A stretch of 64,000 nt of DNA. Origin: Triatoma infestans (lineage: Eukaryota; Arthropoda; Insecta; Hemiptera; Reduviidae). Below are positions 35,601-46,680 of the stretch, piece after piece. Under the pieces are notes generated by a model. The model worked only from the letters and a program-made list of their open reading frames with translations. It did not search any database and was not told the origin of the DNA. The stretch covers positions 398,001 to 462,000 of the forward strand of contig JAAEAF010000104.1 of NCBI GenBank assembly GCA_011037195.1, given 5' to 3'. A program made the position numbers and the translations under genes. Positions within the stretch are counted from its first letter, which is position 1, and the number at the start of each line of letters is the position of its first letter.

Positions 35601-38116
35601 GCTGAAGGAACAAGGCAAAAAAAAAATAACAGGATCCAATTCTTCTCTTGCACTAGTAAGGAGTTCTCTTATTTATTAATAATATTAAGCGCATAATGGT
35701 TTCATTCTGTTGCTGTGAGTCACTTCAGATTTAGCGTCTTGAAGGAACATGAAATATAAACTTAAACTTAGCAGGATTATGATAGTGTGGAAGTGTGCAG
35801 TTGAATTTGAAGCTAAGCAATGAAGTAGAATAATGTTCACTTTACCGTTCATTCACAGATTATCAAAAAAAGCACTGCTCGGATCCCGACAGTAGACGGA
35901 GAATGCTCCGAAGGGACACAATAGATCTTTTAGGTCGCAGTGCAGTATCCCCTAAAAGAATCTAAATCTAATTATCAAGAAAAAGAGGGACTCTAATAGA
36001 ATCTAGACTGGGTTAATTGAGCTAAAATTATCGGCTACTTTCTAATACGTAATTTATTTTATCAAAGGCCGCTGAACCTTGCTTCAATCGGCTGCAAGTC
36101 GCAAAGACTAATAATTTTTATTATTATACATTTTCATAGCTGATTATTCTGCTTTTAAGGAAATTACTAGTATCTCTTTCAATGTGTAATTACTAATTAA
36201 AATTAAATACAGTTTTATAAAATTAGTATAATCAAATCTATCTAATCTACGGCCAAACAAATACTCTTTATTGCACAAGCAGTAAGAATTAGTAATAAAT
36301 AATCTTTTACTGCATCAGAATTCTGCAAAAAGTACTGATGCATCATTCATTATTTGAATAATTAAGCTGAAATTAAGCAAACAAACGAATTTGTCAAACA
36401 ATTTTCCTATGAATGATGCGATGGGGAATGAACTAGTAGGATAAATGAATTCGACTTATGCAGGTAACTTTCGGCCAATCCCTAAATAAATTTCTTCTAT
36501 CTACATAACAGAAGAATTTCCGAGAGCAACTTGTTACGCCGTCCGTCGAATTAAAGTGTTGAATAGCATTTAATATAATTGGTTGAGATGGCAAATTTAA
36601 GGTTTAAGCACTCATTATTGCTTTTTCGAATAGCTAGGCAACCTTCTCCTATAAAAGATATCAGGATAGCAGACGCACAAGCTTTCTTTATTAAGGGTAT
36701 AGTTCACTTGCCTTTTGACTGGCATTTCCTAAAACGGCCTCACCCATGGCCTGTCTATTACTCTGGCCTCCATACACATTTATAAATCTAATGGTGATTA
36801 TAAGTATAGCGAACTCTTGGTAGTTCTAGGACTTAGCAAAAATGGTCTGGTATTATGAAATTTAAAAATAAAAATGTTTTCATTTCTTGTTAACAAAATT
36901 TCACTTCTCATGCTTTCGGCCCAAACAAGTCAATAAGTTAAATTTTTACATTCCAATGCGCGATAAATCTCTCATATTAATCTAATGGCACATTTGCTAC
37001 CAGTTTTAATTGTATACTTCAATAAAAATAATAAGTAAACAGGTATGAAATATGACTTTTTATTAAATACACAATCTACGCATCAATTTAAGCCAGATAA
37101 TAATATATTACCTATTATCATCTTTGAAGACGTTATGTGGCACTGGACACCAAGCAAGGGAAATCACATCCAACTCGTGACCTCTCAAACGAAAAGCTAA
37201 CTGGGCTCCTTAAAAAAAATATATAAATATTAAAAGTAAAACATTTCCTAAAATAAAAATCAATCACTGATTTGCTATGACGATCGTATATTACTGCATC
37301 AACAACAAAAAATAAAGTTATTTATGAATAAATTGCTAAGTTTCCGTCGTACTATGTACTTTTCAATGTGAAATGGCAATACAGCAATAAAAGTTGCATA
37401 TATAACAAAAAAATCTTGGTTACATAATCAGTTTGTAATAAATAGTCCTCTGGTAATTCAGTATGATACATGTTTTCATGGCATTTACTGTACCTTTAAT
37501 GTTATAAATTGCAATTAGCCCTGCTTTGGCACCGACTGCAATAATATCCTTGTTATGTGGACAACATGAAATACATAAGGGTAATATCTTTGAACCAACA
37601 AAGCGTCTTTTGATTGTATTGCTTAGCAAATCCCAACAAACTATATTTCCAAGATCTGTTATTGAAACTATAAGATTTGGATTAGCACGAGACCAGTCAA
37701 CCCCAACTATCTTATGTCCTTCCTAAAAAATCAACCATTGTTATATTCGTTATAAAACGTGGGCATTTTACACATATTCAAAGAGAAACACTTACTTGAT
37801 GTCCTGAATGAGACAATAACAGTGACTGGCTTAGCCAGTCCCATACATGAACCGTGCCATCATCACTACAAGAAACTAAATGATTTCTGAAATTTTCTGA
37901 GGAAGAAGGTGAGAAAGCAATCGCACTAACTCTCTCCTTGTGGGCCATTGGAATAAAAGCCGGCTGAATTTCACATTGCTTCACGAAATTATTAGCAGGC
38001 CTTAAAATTACCAATTCATGTTTTGCTCCGTAAGCTACCGCTGTACCTTCATCATTGCAAGCTAAAATATTGCTTAAATACCAACTAGGTGAAGGTGGAA
38101 TCGTGATTTCTCCCAT
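17680..38116 (-). CDS. GEMIN5: Gemin5, SMN-complex snRNA-binding WD-repeat protein (22 exons, complete)
   Basis: Gemin5 recognises the Sm site and cap of pre-snRNAs and hands them to the SMN complex in the cytoplasm; it also affects translation. Coding exons (minus strand, 5' to 3'): 38116-37796, 37722-37494, 37208-37112, 35384-35256, 34416-34285, 34214-34110, 33314-33165, 32993-32885, 32792-32630, 32553-32467, 32380-32254, 29479-29295, 29179-29067, 27463-27292, 25833-25738, 24688-24446, 24379-24232, 24142-23885, 22482-22281, 21956-21741, 18579-18399, 18314-17680. All junctions are GT-AG and keep frame, giving 1365 aa (human is about 1500). Residues 1 to about 705 are WD40 repeats (e.g. GTVHVWDW, NKILVWNM, NTVRVWNI). 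The N-terminal PPSPSWYLSN matches the human segment whose Trp-Tyr pair contacts RNA. About 869-955 is the helical TPR-like dimerisation region. The C-terminus holds an acidic Ser/Asn/Glu-rich linker. The family assignment is clear; the exon 19 donor (GTTTTG) is weak. Confidence 0.95.
19050..20020 (+). mobile_element. Tc1-like transposase pseudogene interrupted by a SINE (GEMIN5 intron 20)
   Basis: Translating around stops gives the helix-turn-helix part (FQETGEYARSPGSG, FYAIGFLHLQSS), then VEEVLLEEGLLFALFIGDSF, and after the SINE RVITRFLENVGINVMDW, ARSSDLSLWNIS and a C-terminal helix rich in aspartate/leucine relics. This order matches a Tc1 DD34E transposase. Antisense to GEMIN5. Multiple stops and frameshifts make it dead. 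Confidence 0.8.
19560..19790 (+). mobile_element. tRNA-derived SINE with target-site duplication
   Basis: The head has a pol III A box (TAGCAGAGTGGTTAGCGT) and B box-like GGATTCAAGAGTCC. The body runs through TCTGTCCGGTGATGGACAGA and GGGCGCCAATGACCATAGAT and ends in a run of A. It is flanked by the 9-bp direct repeat GACCACACA (19551-19559 and 19791-19799), a clear target-site duplication inside the Tc1 transposase. Confidence 0.92.
20453..20671 (+). mobile_element. tRNA-derived SINE, full-length copy (GEMIN5 intron 20)
   Basis: A box region TTAGACTCAGCGGTATGCAC and B box GGGTTCGAGTCC are followed by the same body layout as the 19560 copy (CAGCAGTGCTGCCCTTATAT) and an A-rich tail at 20651-20671. 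The 3' part (GGCCGACAGTGCACTGGGAA) is a variant shared with 35870-35965. Confidence 0.88.
25987..26205. repeat. Fold-back element (GEMIN5 intron 14)
   Basis: The left arm (about 25990-26050, GGTCCGCAGAGCTGGAAAGC, then TTTTCCGTGATAGCCTGC) is the inverse of the right arm and tail (about 26155-26205, AAAAGAAGGAGGCTATCACG). Between them lies a GGGCGAACGCCCGAAACAGG block shared with 62340-62400. Confidence 0.75.
26471..26491. repeat. (AC)n microsatellite
   Basis: Uninterrupted CA dinucleotide run in GEMIN5 intron 14. Confidence 0.9.
27060..27175 (-). mobile_element. tRNA-like SINE head, second family
   Basis: On the minus strand, CCAGGGTAGCTGAGTGGTAG is an A box and GGTACTGGGTTC is a B box-like element, spaced as in tRNA genes. 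The cloverleaf is not complete. The downstream body differs from the main SINE family here. Confidence 0.45.
27551..27655. repeat. Three-copy, 36-bp tandem repeat (GEMIN5 intron 13)
   Basis: GAATATATTTTATATCTATT starts at 27551, 27587 and 27623. The first two units are identical and the third diverges at its end. Recent local expansion. Confidence 0.95.
29985..31560 (-). mobile_element. R1-like LINE, 5'-truncated and decayed (GEMIN5 intron 11)
   Basis: Minus strand, same as the host gene. Near 31500 FADDLVLLVEG is the reverse-transcriptase catalytic box. It is followed by NKLEISPPQTAALLMNGAMA and YLGIILGNKFSFAPHVRFS (31280-31220). Near 30620, GDGSCRCGQEELSEQVLECP resembles the C-terminal zinc-binding motif of R1/Jockey ORF2. 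Frames shift repeatedly. The A/T-rich run at about 29985-30005 would be the 3' tail, with a C-rich 3' UTR (30130-30170). Confidence 0.75.
31590..32050 (+). pseudogene. LINE reverse-transcriptase fragment, opposite orientation
   Basis: The plus frame LTYAEDVDVISKTKAAYFTK has the RT catalytic box with YADD changed to YAED. Further on, RRGGPKRRW resembles the basic 'RGRPKLRW' motif near the end of RTE-type endonuclease-RT proteins. It lies back-to-back with the R1-like fragment. Confidence 0.55.
34640..34880 (-). pseudogene. LINE reverse-transcriptase fragment (GEMIN5 intron 4)
   Basis: The minus strand reads LLFFADDIIVPESANNVENL, an RT catalytic FADD box with its usual surroundings. Only a short piece remains. 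Confidence 0.5.
35870..35965 (+). repeat. SINE 3' fragment (GEMIN5 intron 3)
   Basis: GGGACACAATAGATCTTTTA and GCAGTGCAGTATCCCC match the 3' part of the SINE at 20453-20671. The head is absent. Confidence 0.65.
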
Positions 38117-38505
38117 GATTAAACAGAAAAACTAGATAATACAGCTCTACTACACTAAACTTGCAAGTACGAACGTGCAGGCCTCGGCTCCCTTATGCTT
38201 AAAGTTCAAAAGAGAATCTTAAATCTAATTTAAAAACAACAAACAGGATTATCATATGTAAATAAAACATGAATAAAAAATAACAAATATTCTTAAAAAA
38301 TCCGAAATATACATCAACAATTCAGTAACGTTTAACTGATGAAAAAAAAAATTTAAGAGAGTTTCTTAAAGGCGGGATTGCTAAGGCGGAAACACCTGTT
38401 CTATTATTTTAAGGTTTCAGATGCAACAGTACCTTCCAATTTGTTTCAATTTATGGAAGGTTATTTCGTTTTTTAATAGATTACAGCTTATAGTGTTTGA
38501 GGGAG
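38117..38505. promoter_or_regulatory. Putative bidirectional promoter between GEMIN5 and XPNPEP3
   Basis: Only 389 bp separate the two start codons, so both 5' UTRs and any promoter must lie here. The DNA is AT-rich with no obvious TATA box in either direction. Two GGCGG-containing sites (GGCGGGATT at 38371 and GGCGGAAAC at 38386) resemble GC-box or E2F-type sites. This is inferred from gene geometry; no transcription start can be read directly. Confidence 0.5.
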
Positions 38506-41500
38506 ATGAAGTTTCTTAGACTGAATTATGGATTAACTTGTAAGTAACGGTTATTAAAGTTTATTTGACATCTTCAACCGGTCTCTAATGTCTCTTCTTA
38601 GTATCAGTGAAACAATAGTGTTTCGTTAATTTGTTTTCAACTTATGATTATTCGATTGTTTACTTTTTAAATAAAATTTTTGTTTTTTGCGAATCGCTTA
38701 ACTTAGAACTATGACTTTCCTTCATGGAAAGAGAGATACACTGAATTAGAGAGAAGTCTCAGATTTATATTAATCAAAACTAATGCAATGAGAGGTACAA
38801 CTCTAAATTCAGATTAAGATCCCAGCAAACTTAATGTTTAGCAAACCCAACTCTTGCGGTAATACTGCATAATATCGTTGCTGTTAATAAAGGTTATTCG
38901 TGAAGTTCTGGCAATATAAGAAAATTTTATTCCGTGTCCTTGTAGAATGTAGGGAACTTAATTAGTATGGGAGTGATTCAACTTACTTATTACTTTGAAA
39001 GTGATTTCTCCACAATATAAAGGTCATGGACTTGGCCCTTGAGCCCGAGTAGAATTAACTGATGAATAAGTCCTTTTGTATGATTTGTTAAAAACTCTAA
39101 CAATACTAAGTCTATGATTCTAAAGTGACCAAGATATTAGGGAAAGCACCATATTCTCTTTATATCAATTGAAAGTAAGAATTTTATTTCGCTCTATCCT
39201 ATTTTTGTTTCCATAAAAGTTCGGTGAAAACATTTCTATGGTTTCAAAATGTCCTTTTAATTGCCTTGGCGTTGTTGGTTTCAAACAAAGCTTCTAATAA
39301 TTTCTGCACTCGATTTGTATTTAATTTTAAGAATACAGTAAAATAATTGCTTAGATAGAAAATGTACATGTTATGTGCAAAATATTAAAATAATGTACGT
39401 ACATTTATTTCAGGGAAAGTACATCCACATTTTTTAAATATAAAAGAAAGTTTCATTTTAAAAAGAAAACTGAGTGATCATGGAATTAAAATTAGAACAC
39501 CATATTTTGGAGCCAGCAGAATTTTGGGGCAGCCATCATCTGATACTCATCCTCACTTATTAAAACCAAATGAAGTATACTAAGTTTGTATTTAGTAAAG
39601 TTGCTTATGAGAACTGATGTTACTTTTTGTAGCTGATTTATAGCTGGTTCCAGGTTTTTCTGCAAAAGATTTTGTTGAAAGACGAGAACGACTTGTATCG
39701 AATATCTTAAAGATTAAATCGGACTTACTTCAAGTTATATTGGTGCCTTCTTCTCCCATTCATTATATGACGGAAAAAATACCATATGTATTCAGACAAA
39801 ACACGGATTTCAGATATTTAACTGGATGTTTGGAACCTGATAGTGCATTGCTGATAGTTATTGAATCGGAGAACAAATATAAATCAACATTATTTTTGAG
39901 AGAAAAAAACCGTCATTCAGAACTGTGGGAAGGACCACGAACAGGTATATAGCTACTTCTTATAAATTGATTTGTATGCTAGTAATTAAACTGTGTCTTC
40001 TAAAATCTCTTCTCTACACTGGAGCTGTTGTCACGTCTAGTGTTAAGAGAAGAATTTTTTTTTATTACGATATATAATTCTATGATGTCAAAAGATATAG
40101 CTAAAAGAAAATACCACTAGCTAAACCAGAAAGATGTACAAAAGTATGTTTATTTTTGTTTCCTTTTCAAAAAAAAAGAATGCCTATTTCACTAGTATAT
40201 GTTTCTAATTCCATAAGAAAAATGTGAACATGAAAGTGTTTATATATTCATTTTTAATTAGGGATCAAATATAAATTAATTAATCAATATTAATAGTACA
40301 AGAAAGGCATAATGAACGTAGCAGTTGAGTTCAAAAAAAGAAAAAGTACAAAACAAAACAATGGTGTTTTAATTAACATCTAGCTTTTTTCTTTTTCCTT
40401 CAAATTTTGTTCTTTTTCCATTCTGATAATTTGTAGTTTAAGTGAAACATACCAAAAGTAACTTAATTAGGAGCAAAAAAAAAAAATTGCTATAGGCATA
40501 GAATTCCTAATTCCAAAAATATGGATGTTGCTTAAAAATTTTATATGCTTTAGAAAAATGATAAGTACACACTTCAGAGGAGCACTCACATTCAATTAGC
40601 AAAATGAGATTTTGCCAAAGCTGGATTAATATTACAGTATACAGCCTTAGTCTGCAAACACTGTATCAGTTTTCTCAAATATTGCTTGTTTAGCACATAT
40701 GTTGGTCATATGATGTGACATTTGGCAAATCCCAGAAAGCTAAAGAAAATAAAGTTTCTTAAATCATTAAGTGTAGTGTGTAATAGAAACATTTGGCGAG
40801 TAAATTACTACCTTAGGTACTTCCTTTACAGCAATAAGAGAAATTAATAAATATACTAATATCGTTGCTAGTTTCTAGTTCATGTTACTGTTGCACAAGT
40901 GTGAGAGCTATTTAAAAATTGAAAACCAAACTGATTTTCCAATGGATTATTCTATTGTTGTTTCAAGCATTCATAATCATTCTTCACTCTTGCAGGAGTC
41001 GAAATAGCTCCTGATGTGTTTGGAGTTGATGATGCAAAATCTTTTCAAGAACTTGAAAAAATACTGAAAGGAATTGGAAATAAAAACGTTACTTTATGGT
41101 ATGATGCTTTGAATCCTGTAAATACTGCTGTTCATAGATCTGTAGCGTCTTTTCTTTCTGACACTGGACAGAAGGTGCATATAAATTTTATTTCCGTATT
41201 GAAAATATATTTATTTAAAAATTAAACAGCTTTCTTCTGAAATTGTTTGCAACTTTTAATACTAAGATTAGATTTTTGTATCAAGGAATTATTGGAAATA
41301 CGACATAAAATTCATGAACTGAGAGTTGTGAAGTCATTAGCTGAACAAGAATTGATGATAAAATCAGCTAAAATAGCTTCTGATGCTATTGAATTAACAT
41401 TAAAAAGTACAAAACCTGGCCTTAGTGAACATCAGTTATTTGCAACTGTTGACTATCATTGTCGAATGAAAGGAGCAGAATTTCTGGCTTATCCTCCAGT

Positions 41501-43472
41501 TGTAGCCGCGGGAGAAAATGCTAATATTATACATTACATAAGTAATACTCAACAAATTAAAAAAGAAGACCTTATTCTAATGGATGCAGGCAATTGAATA
41601 TATATTTTTGCTTGTTTCTAGTAGTGAATTGTATTAGTAATTTAATTAAAAATTCTCTTGATTATGATTTTGTCTTAGAATCAGAATCATTAAATAAGAT
41701 TTTTTTTTTAGGATGTGAACTTCACGGATATTGTAGTGATATAACAAGGACTTGGCCAGCTGGTGGAAGTTTTTCCCCTATTCACCGAACCTTATATGAT
41801 ATAGTTTTAAGTGTACAGTTAGATCTTATATCATCATGTAAGGAAATATCTTGTTTAGATGAATTATTCTCTGTAATGTGTAAATTACTTGGTCGAAGAC
41901 TCAAAGAGGCCCATGTGCTTTCAAAAGCAGCAAGTAATTTGTCTTTAGAAGAAGTACGTATTTTACTCTTTAATTAAAAAAAAATGTTTGCCAGATTTGT
42001 AAACATTGCTGTGAATTGCTGATGACATTTTCCTATACTTAGATAAATTTCATTCCTTTTTATTTTTGCCGCAAGTTTAAACTTATATTTTAGATCCGAT
42101 TGGCTTCAATTCTTCTTTTTCTTAATTTTGTGTTAGGTGGCATTTAAATTATGCCCACATCATGTTGGACATTATTTGGGAATGGATGTTCATGACACCG
42201 CTACGATACCAAGGAAAGCGCAGCTTAAGGAAGGCATGGTTATCACCGTGGAGCCAGGTAATTCTCAGGCACTTTTATTATAAAAGCTTTGTTTGGCTTA
42301 TGCAATTATAAAAACTTCGGATCAGTTTCATTGGGTGAACGTGCAATTTTTTTCAAACCTGGTTAATACTTTTAAACTTTAGGTAAATGAATTGGTGTGA
42401 TGAATGGAAATGGCTTGATATTTTCTAGGATATTATAAAGAATGTTTCATTAGAAATTAATCAGTTTCCAACACCAGTGTCCGCAAAGTTATTATTTGTA
42501 ATCATACCAGCCCCTTTTTTTGCAACCAATTGTAATGGTCTGAAATCACTCCCCACTCAAGAGTTCACTGCAATTCTCCTTCAGCCCATAAGGGGGCAAA
42601 CTAGAAGAAATTGGAAGGAGAAGTTCAAGAGAGAAGGTTAGTTCAGCCGCCAGTGTATAAGAGCCAAACTTAATTCTAGAGTAGGAATTTCTAGAAGGTT
42701 GGTCCATATTTTAGAATAGAATAGAATAAGCAAAGTAATCCATTGCCACAACGATGCTTAATGCTGTTCTGGAGGAACTTAGTTCAGTCTAACTTTGTTC
42801 TTCGGTTTTTGTTTTCTTAAATTAAGGCTCGCCAACTTCTAAGGTTATTGATGCCTGGAGTCTTCTCAATGCACTGCCGGTCTCCGAACAGCATTCTCTT
42901 GTTACTGACAGCATCACAGTATAATAAATTAGGGAAGTTTCCTGCATGAGATAAACCTAAAGGCAGCACTGCTGGACCTCAACTCAGGACCTCCACGTTT
43001 CTAGTCTTATTGGGCTGCCACTGAAATTATTATTGTTATTATTACCACTTTCCCATCATCATATGTGGATAGTTATAATAATATGGAATCAAATAAAGGC
43101 TTATATAATTATTCAATTTTTTTTATTTCAGGGCTGTATATAAATAGTGCGAATATTCTTACCAAACCAGAATTTAGAGGAATTGGAATAAGAATCGAAG
43201 ATGACTTATTATTTACTAATTCTGGGCCAAAAGTAATATCTACCTGTCCGAAATCTGTTGATGAAATAGAATCTCTTTGCAAAAGGTAATAAAATTGTAT
43301 TGGAAAAAATTATGTCAAAATAAATTTGTTTTATGAGACACTGTCTTTTCTTTGTAAGATAATTATTTGATTTTTTGTTTATAGATTTCCTTTTTGTGTG
43401 CATTTATTTAAAATAAAAAGCATTAAATATTTTTATTTTATTTACAGATTAGAATATGGGCCAGTTGACTGA
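38506..43472 (+). CDS. XPNPEP3: Xaa-Pro aminopeptidase 3, mitochondrial (9 exons, complete)
   Basis: This M24B metallopeptidase removes an N-terminal residue preceding proline and trims some mitochondrial proteins after presequence cleavage. Exons: 38506-38539, 39414-39574, 39644-39944, 40996-41174, 41286-41589, 41712-41953, 42137-42257, 43132-43285, 43448-43472. They join in frame to 506 aa, almost exactly the human length. The short first exon encodes [11 protein letters not shown], basic and lacking acidic residues as expected of a mitochondrial presequence; it was chosen because it is the upstream ATG whose donor phase matches exon 2. [17 protein letters not shown] near residue 60 is the family's N-terminal signature. 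Inferred metal ligands are D325 and D336 ([12 protein letters not shown]), H419 ([13 protein letters not shown]), E446 (TVEPG) and E470 (RIEDD). Intron 5 has a GC donor. Intron 7 carries a SINE. The first exon is the least certain part. Confidence 0.93.
42835..43020 (-). mobile_element. tRNA-derived SINE (XPNPEP3 intron 7)
   Basis: Read on the minus strand: AGTGGCAGCCCAATAAGACT, then GTGGAGGTCCTGAGTTGAGG and TCCAGCAGTGCTGCC, the tRNA-like head and start of the SINE body. The body runs on through a CTGTCAGTAACAAGAGAATG-type block to lower coordinates. Confidence 0.75.
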
Positions 43473-44960
43473 ATGATATGGTGAATGAATTTAAATTAGA
43501 TATGGTATGAATTAGAATGGTGAATGATATGTTCTTCATAAATCTTGGTAGAGTCGCAGTTTCACTCTTATAGATGGAGTAGGTTCGCCTTCTCCACGTT
43601 GAGGATAGTGAGGAAGAAGTTGTCTGTTAATTTAGTCGTGTGTGTGTGTGTGTGTGTGTGTGTGAAAATATCTATGTGTCTAGTTCTCTATGTATTTGTG
43701 TGCTTATGAACCAAGGGGCAATTAAAAGCAATTCGAGTATTTTATTGTGAAATGTCTTAGTCGTATAGTCAGTGTGTTGCTGGCTGTTATTCATACTGGG
43801 CAGGCGTAATCAGTAGAGGTCTGAGGAATGTTTGAGTGTTGTGTCATTAAATATGAAATGACTAGAATTTAGGTATTGCCATTGCTGATTGCTTTCAAGT
43901 TCGGATTTAATGAGATGACAAAAACTAAAGATACTTGAAGCGTGAGATATTTCCTCATTTTAGAAGTAGAACAGTGACTTTGAATTGCTAAAAGTAAAAT
44001 GTCTCCGATGCTTTCCAGCTCTGCGGAACCAACCACCACAACAAAAATGTAATGGCTGTTTTTTATTTTTTTACAATGAAAGCCAATGAATTTTAGACTT
44101 TCAGTTTTTTTGACAACTTTAAAAATAACTGATTTTGAATATTTAAAATGCAAACTGCCTAAGCATGTAGTATTTGATAAGGAATTAAACAAATGAATCA
44201 TTATGAGTTCGATTAAGATTGAATCGTGTTGAAGGAACAGATTCAATAAAATTATAAGAATGATATACTAAGCTTTGTCTGACTCAACCAGTGGTGCAAG
44301 AAAGCATGCTGAGATATCTGAAAGAGTTAAAGATAGATTTCTTCGACATTTGAACAGAACTCATGCTAACTGGGAAACGCTACCACCGCTGAGTATAATA
44401 GAGGACTAGAATGTAATTGATTTTTGAAGGATAGCAAATATATTTTGCGTCAATATTGTTGCCTTCTTAAGTACGCTTAAATCTACCATGCTTACTCCAG
44501 TATAATAATAATAATAATAATACTTTGTTTTAAAAAAATAAATACATAATATTAGATAGTAAGTATACTTGGCATGGTGGCAGACGTCTGCCAGAGTTTA
44601 CTTACTACATTGAAAAAAAAGTAAATAAAACTTCATTTTTATAATTACATCAAATAAAAAGGATGGGAAAAATAAATAGTATTGAGGGAAATTATTAATG
44701 GTATACATTTCACAAATTTTAATATAAAATATTAATTTTATATAAATTTATTTAAACTTGTCCTTGTTTTAAGTAGGTCATGAGATTGTATCTGTACAGT
44801 GATCTTTGGCTGGCGGATTGAAATCCATGCCTACAGAGTAACTTGTTTATATACCATTATATATCACTTGGAAAAATAAATAAAGTGCTATATTATTATT
44901 TAAACTTGTCTAAATTAAAACTTAATCTAAATAAGATGATTCCAAATTTGCTATGGGGCA
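43473..44960. other. Spacer after XPNPEP3 with microsatellites and fold-back tail
   Basis: Contains a (GT)n run at 43641-43662, the fold-back tail at 43990-44050 (ATGTCTCCGATGCTTTCCAG, CTCTGCGGAACCAACC) and an (ATA)n run near 44504. No supported gene. The 5' part is presumably the XPNPEP3 3' UTR. Confidence 0.5.
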
Positions 44961-45440
44961 TCAGTTAACTAGCCATATCTAACTCTCCAGCATGTCGGCA
45001 TAACGGCTCAATAGACGAGAATGTCTTGTCCAGTCAAGAAAGAAAGTAACAATTTCTTCCCCCTTATGATTGCGCTTACCAAAATAAATGACTAAATCTA
45101 CCAGTAGTGGACATTCCCCCAAAAAATGATATAGTTCTTTACAGGTATTGAAATTACAAAGCGAATACAATTTTAGATCAAGATCTCTCTCACGCCAAGG
45201 TTTATAGTTTAAATATAGTAATTCCCCCCAGCTTAAATAGCCAGCTGAGGTGATTCAAGTCCTCAGAGAAGGATACGAGCATAATAATCTTATATCGATG
45301 TTCCGAAATTCAAAACCCTGTATAACAATAAACGATCGGGAACTCGCTCGTTTGCACGGTTGATTCCTCCAGACGTGTCTGAATATGGCATTTGTAGGTT
45401 GCAAAAGCTCTCCAGACCAATTAGGAAGATTATCTAAACA
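44960..45440 (-). pseudogene. LINE ORF C-terminal fragment
   Basis: The minus frame 45170-44979 reads LYSLCNFNTCKELYHFLGEC followed by P; a Cys-Cys-His-Cys arrangement (C..C......H...CP) typical of the C-terminus of Jockey/CR1-type ORF2. Upstream AGYLSWGELLYLNYKPWRER continues the same frame to about 45250. Further upstream is frameshifted. Confidence 0.6.
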
Positions 45441-45754
45441 CTGAAAGACAATTGATAATGCATGATAAGAGTAAGCAAGTGTTTAAATCAATAAACTTTA
45501 TTTCTGATAACTTGTATGCAAAAAATTGTTGGAAGGCGGTAGTCGGGTAAAGGTAAAATTTGAGATTTTGAGGATATTAAGAAGTACAGTTGTAACAAGT
45601 AAAATCATTTATTGTAAGCGAATAGTTTAAGGATATTCAAGTGAAGGATTTAGAATTCTAAACTCCGCCTCTATTGTTAACTAATGTAGTTAGAAGTGAC
45701 TAATGGTACATCAAACAAGTTTATTTGTAAAAATATTTGTAATTGCATCTTTAC

Positions 45755-45950
45755 TGTGCGCGGAGGTCCCGGGTTCTAGTCCAGCATTGCCGCACTTCAT
45801 TTTCTCTTCCTAGAAGCCCCTAAAGTTCACTGTCTGGTGATAGTCAGTGTTAGTCTGTAACGAGAACACTGTCCGGAGGCAGGCATTGCATTGAGAAGGC
45901 TCCGGGCGCCAATCACGATAGATGTTGACATGGCTTAACAAAAAAAAAAA
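45755..45950 (+). mobile_element. tRNA-derived SINE, 5'-truncated
   Basis: Starts within the tRNA head (GGAGGTCCCGGGTTCTAGTC is the B box), runs through GAACACTGTCCGGAGGCAGG and CTCCGGGCGCCAATCACGAT, and ends in a poly-A run at 45939-45950. Same family as 19560-19790. Confidence 0.85.
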
Positions 45951-45954
45951 ATCT

Positions 45955-46680
45955 GGTGTGAAACACTCACAAAACTTTCTCTTACTCCAGTTCTCAAAAT
46001 TATAATTGACAAATTTTATAGTTTGTGTACCAAATTAATTCAAATACGACGAAAACTGAAAAGACCGTTCAATAAAAGCGCACTTCCGGTTAACTAATTT
46101 CTTTGAAACTCGGAATTTTGGCCATCCATTTATTTCTATTAATTTTGTTTGGATGATAGAATTGTATAAACAACTATGATAGCACTTTATAGATAAACAT
46201 AACCCCACCCCTCCCCCAAAAGTGCCATTAAATGAATTTTCCTAGAGAAATGTTTTAAATAAAAGTTGTAAATCTTTGAATGTTTAGCTTATACAATACG
46301 TTTCAAGAAAATCGTCGACGCCATTTCTGAGAAAATCGCGAAAAAGTGGAAAAATCATTTAGTAAAGTGGTAAAGTCCGGTAATCCGATTTTTTTCAAAC
46401 TCGGAATTTCAACAACATATTTAATTCTAATTAACATAATTTAGATGATAGAATTGTTTAATAAACTGAAATAGCACTTTAGATGAAAACCTACCCCCCT
46501 CCCTATAACTGTCCTTAAATTAATTTTCCCAGAGAAATGTTTCAAATAAAGTTGTAGCTCTTTGTATATGTCAGTTGATATACCAAGTTTAAAGAAAATC
46601 GTTGGAGCCATTTTTGAGAAAATCGCAAAAACGTAAAAAAAAAAAACAAGTAAAATTGTACTTCCGGTTGAGGAATTTTG
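45955..46680. repeat. Array of diverged units of a dispersed repeat family
   Basis: About three unequal units of 260-300 bp each carry, in order, a TTTCAAACTCGGAATTT-like block, GATGATAGAATTGT, a CCCC-rich stretch, GAGAAATGTTT.AAATAAA and a CGTTGGAGCCATTTTTGAGA-type block followed by AAAATCGC. Similar phrases occur at 9330, 11815, 12985, 15900, 55250 and 56390. The family is abundant here and I cannot name it. Confidence 0.6.

Noticed and set aside
41590..41977. Alternative XPNPEP3 reading through exon 5 into a separate downstream ORF
   Set aside because: It hits TGA directly after DAGN and would lose the second Asp ligand; the GC-AG splice explains both halves.
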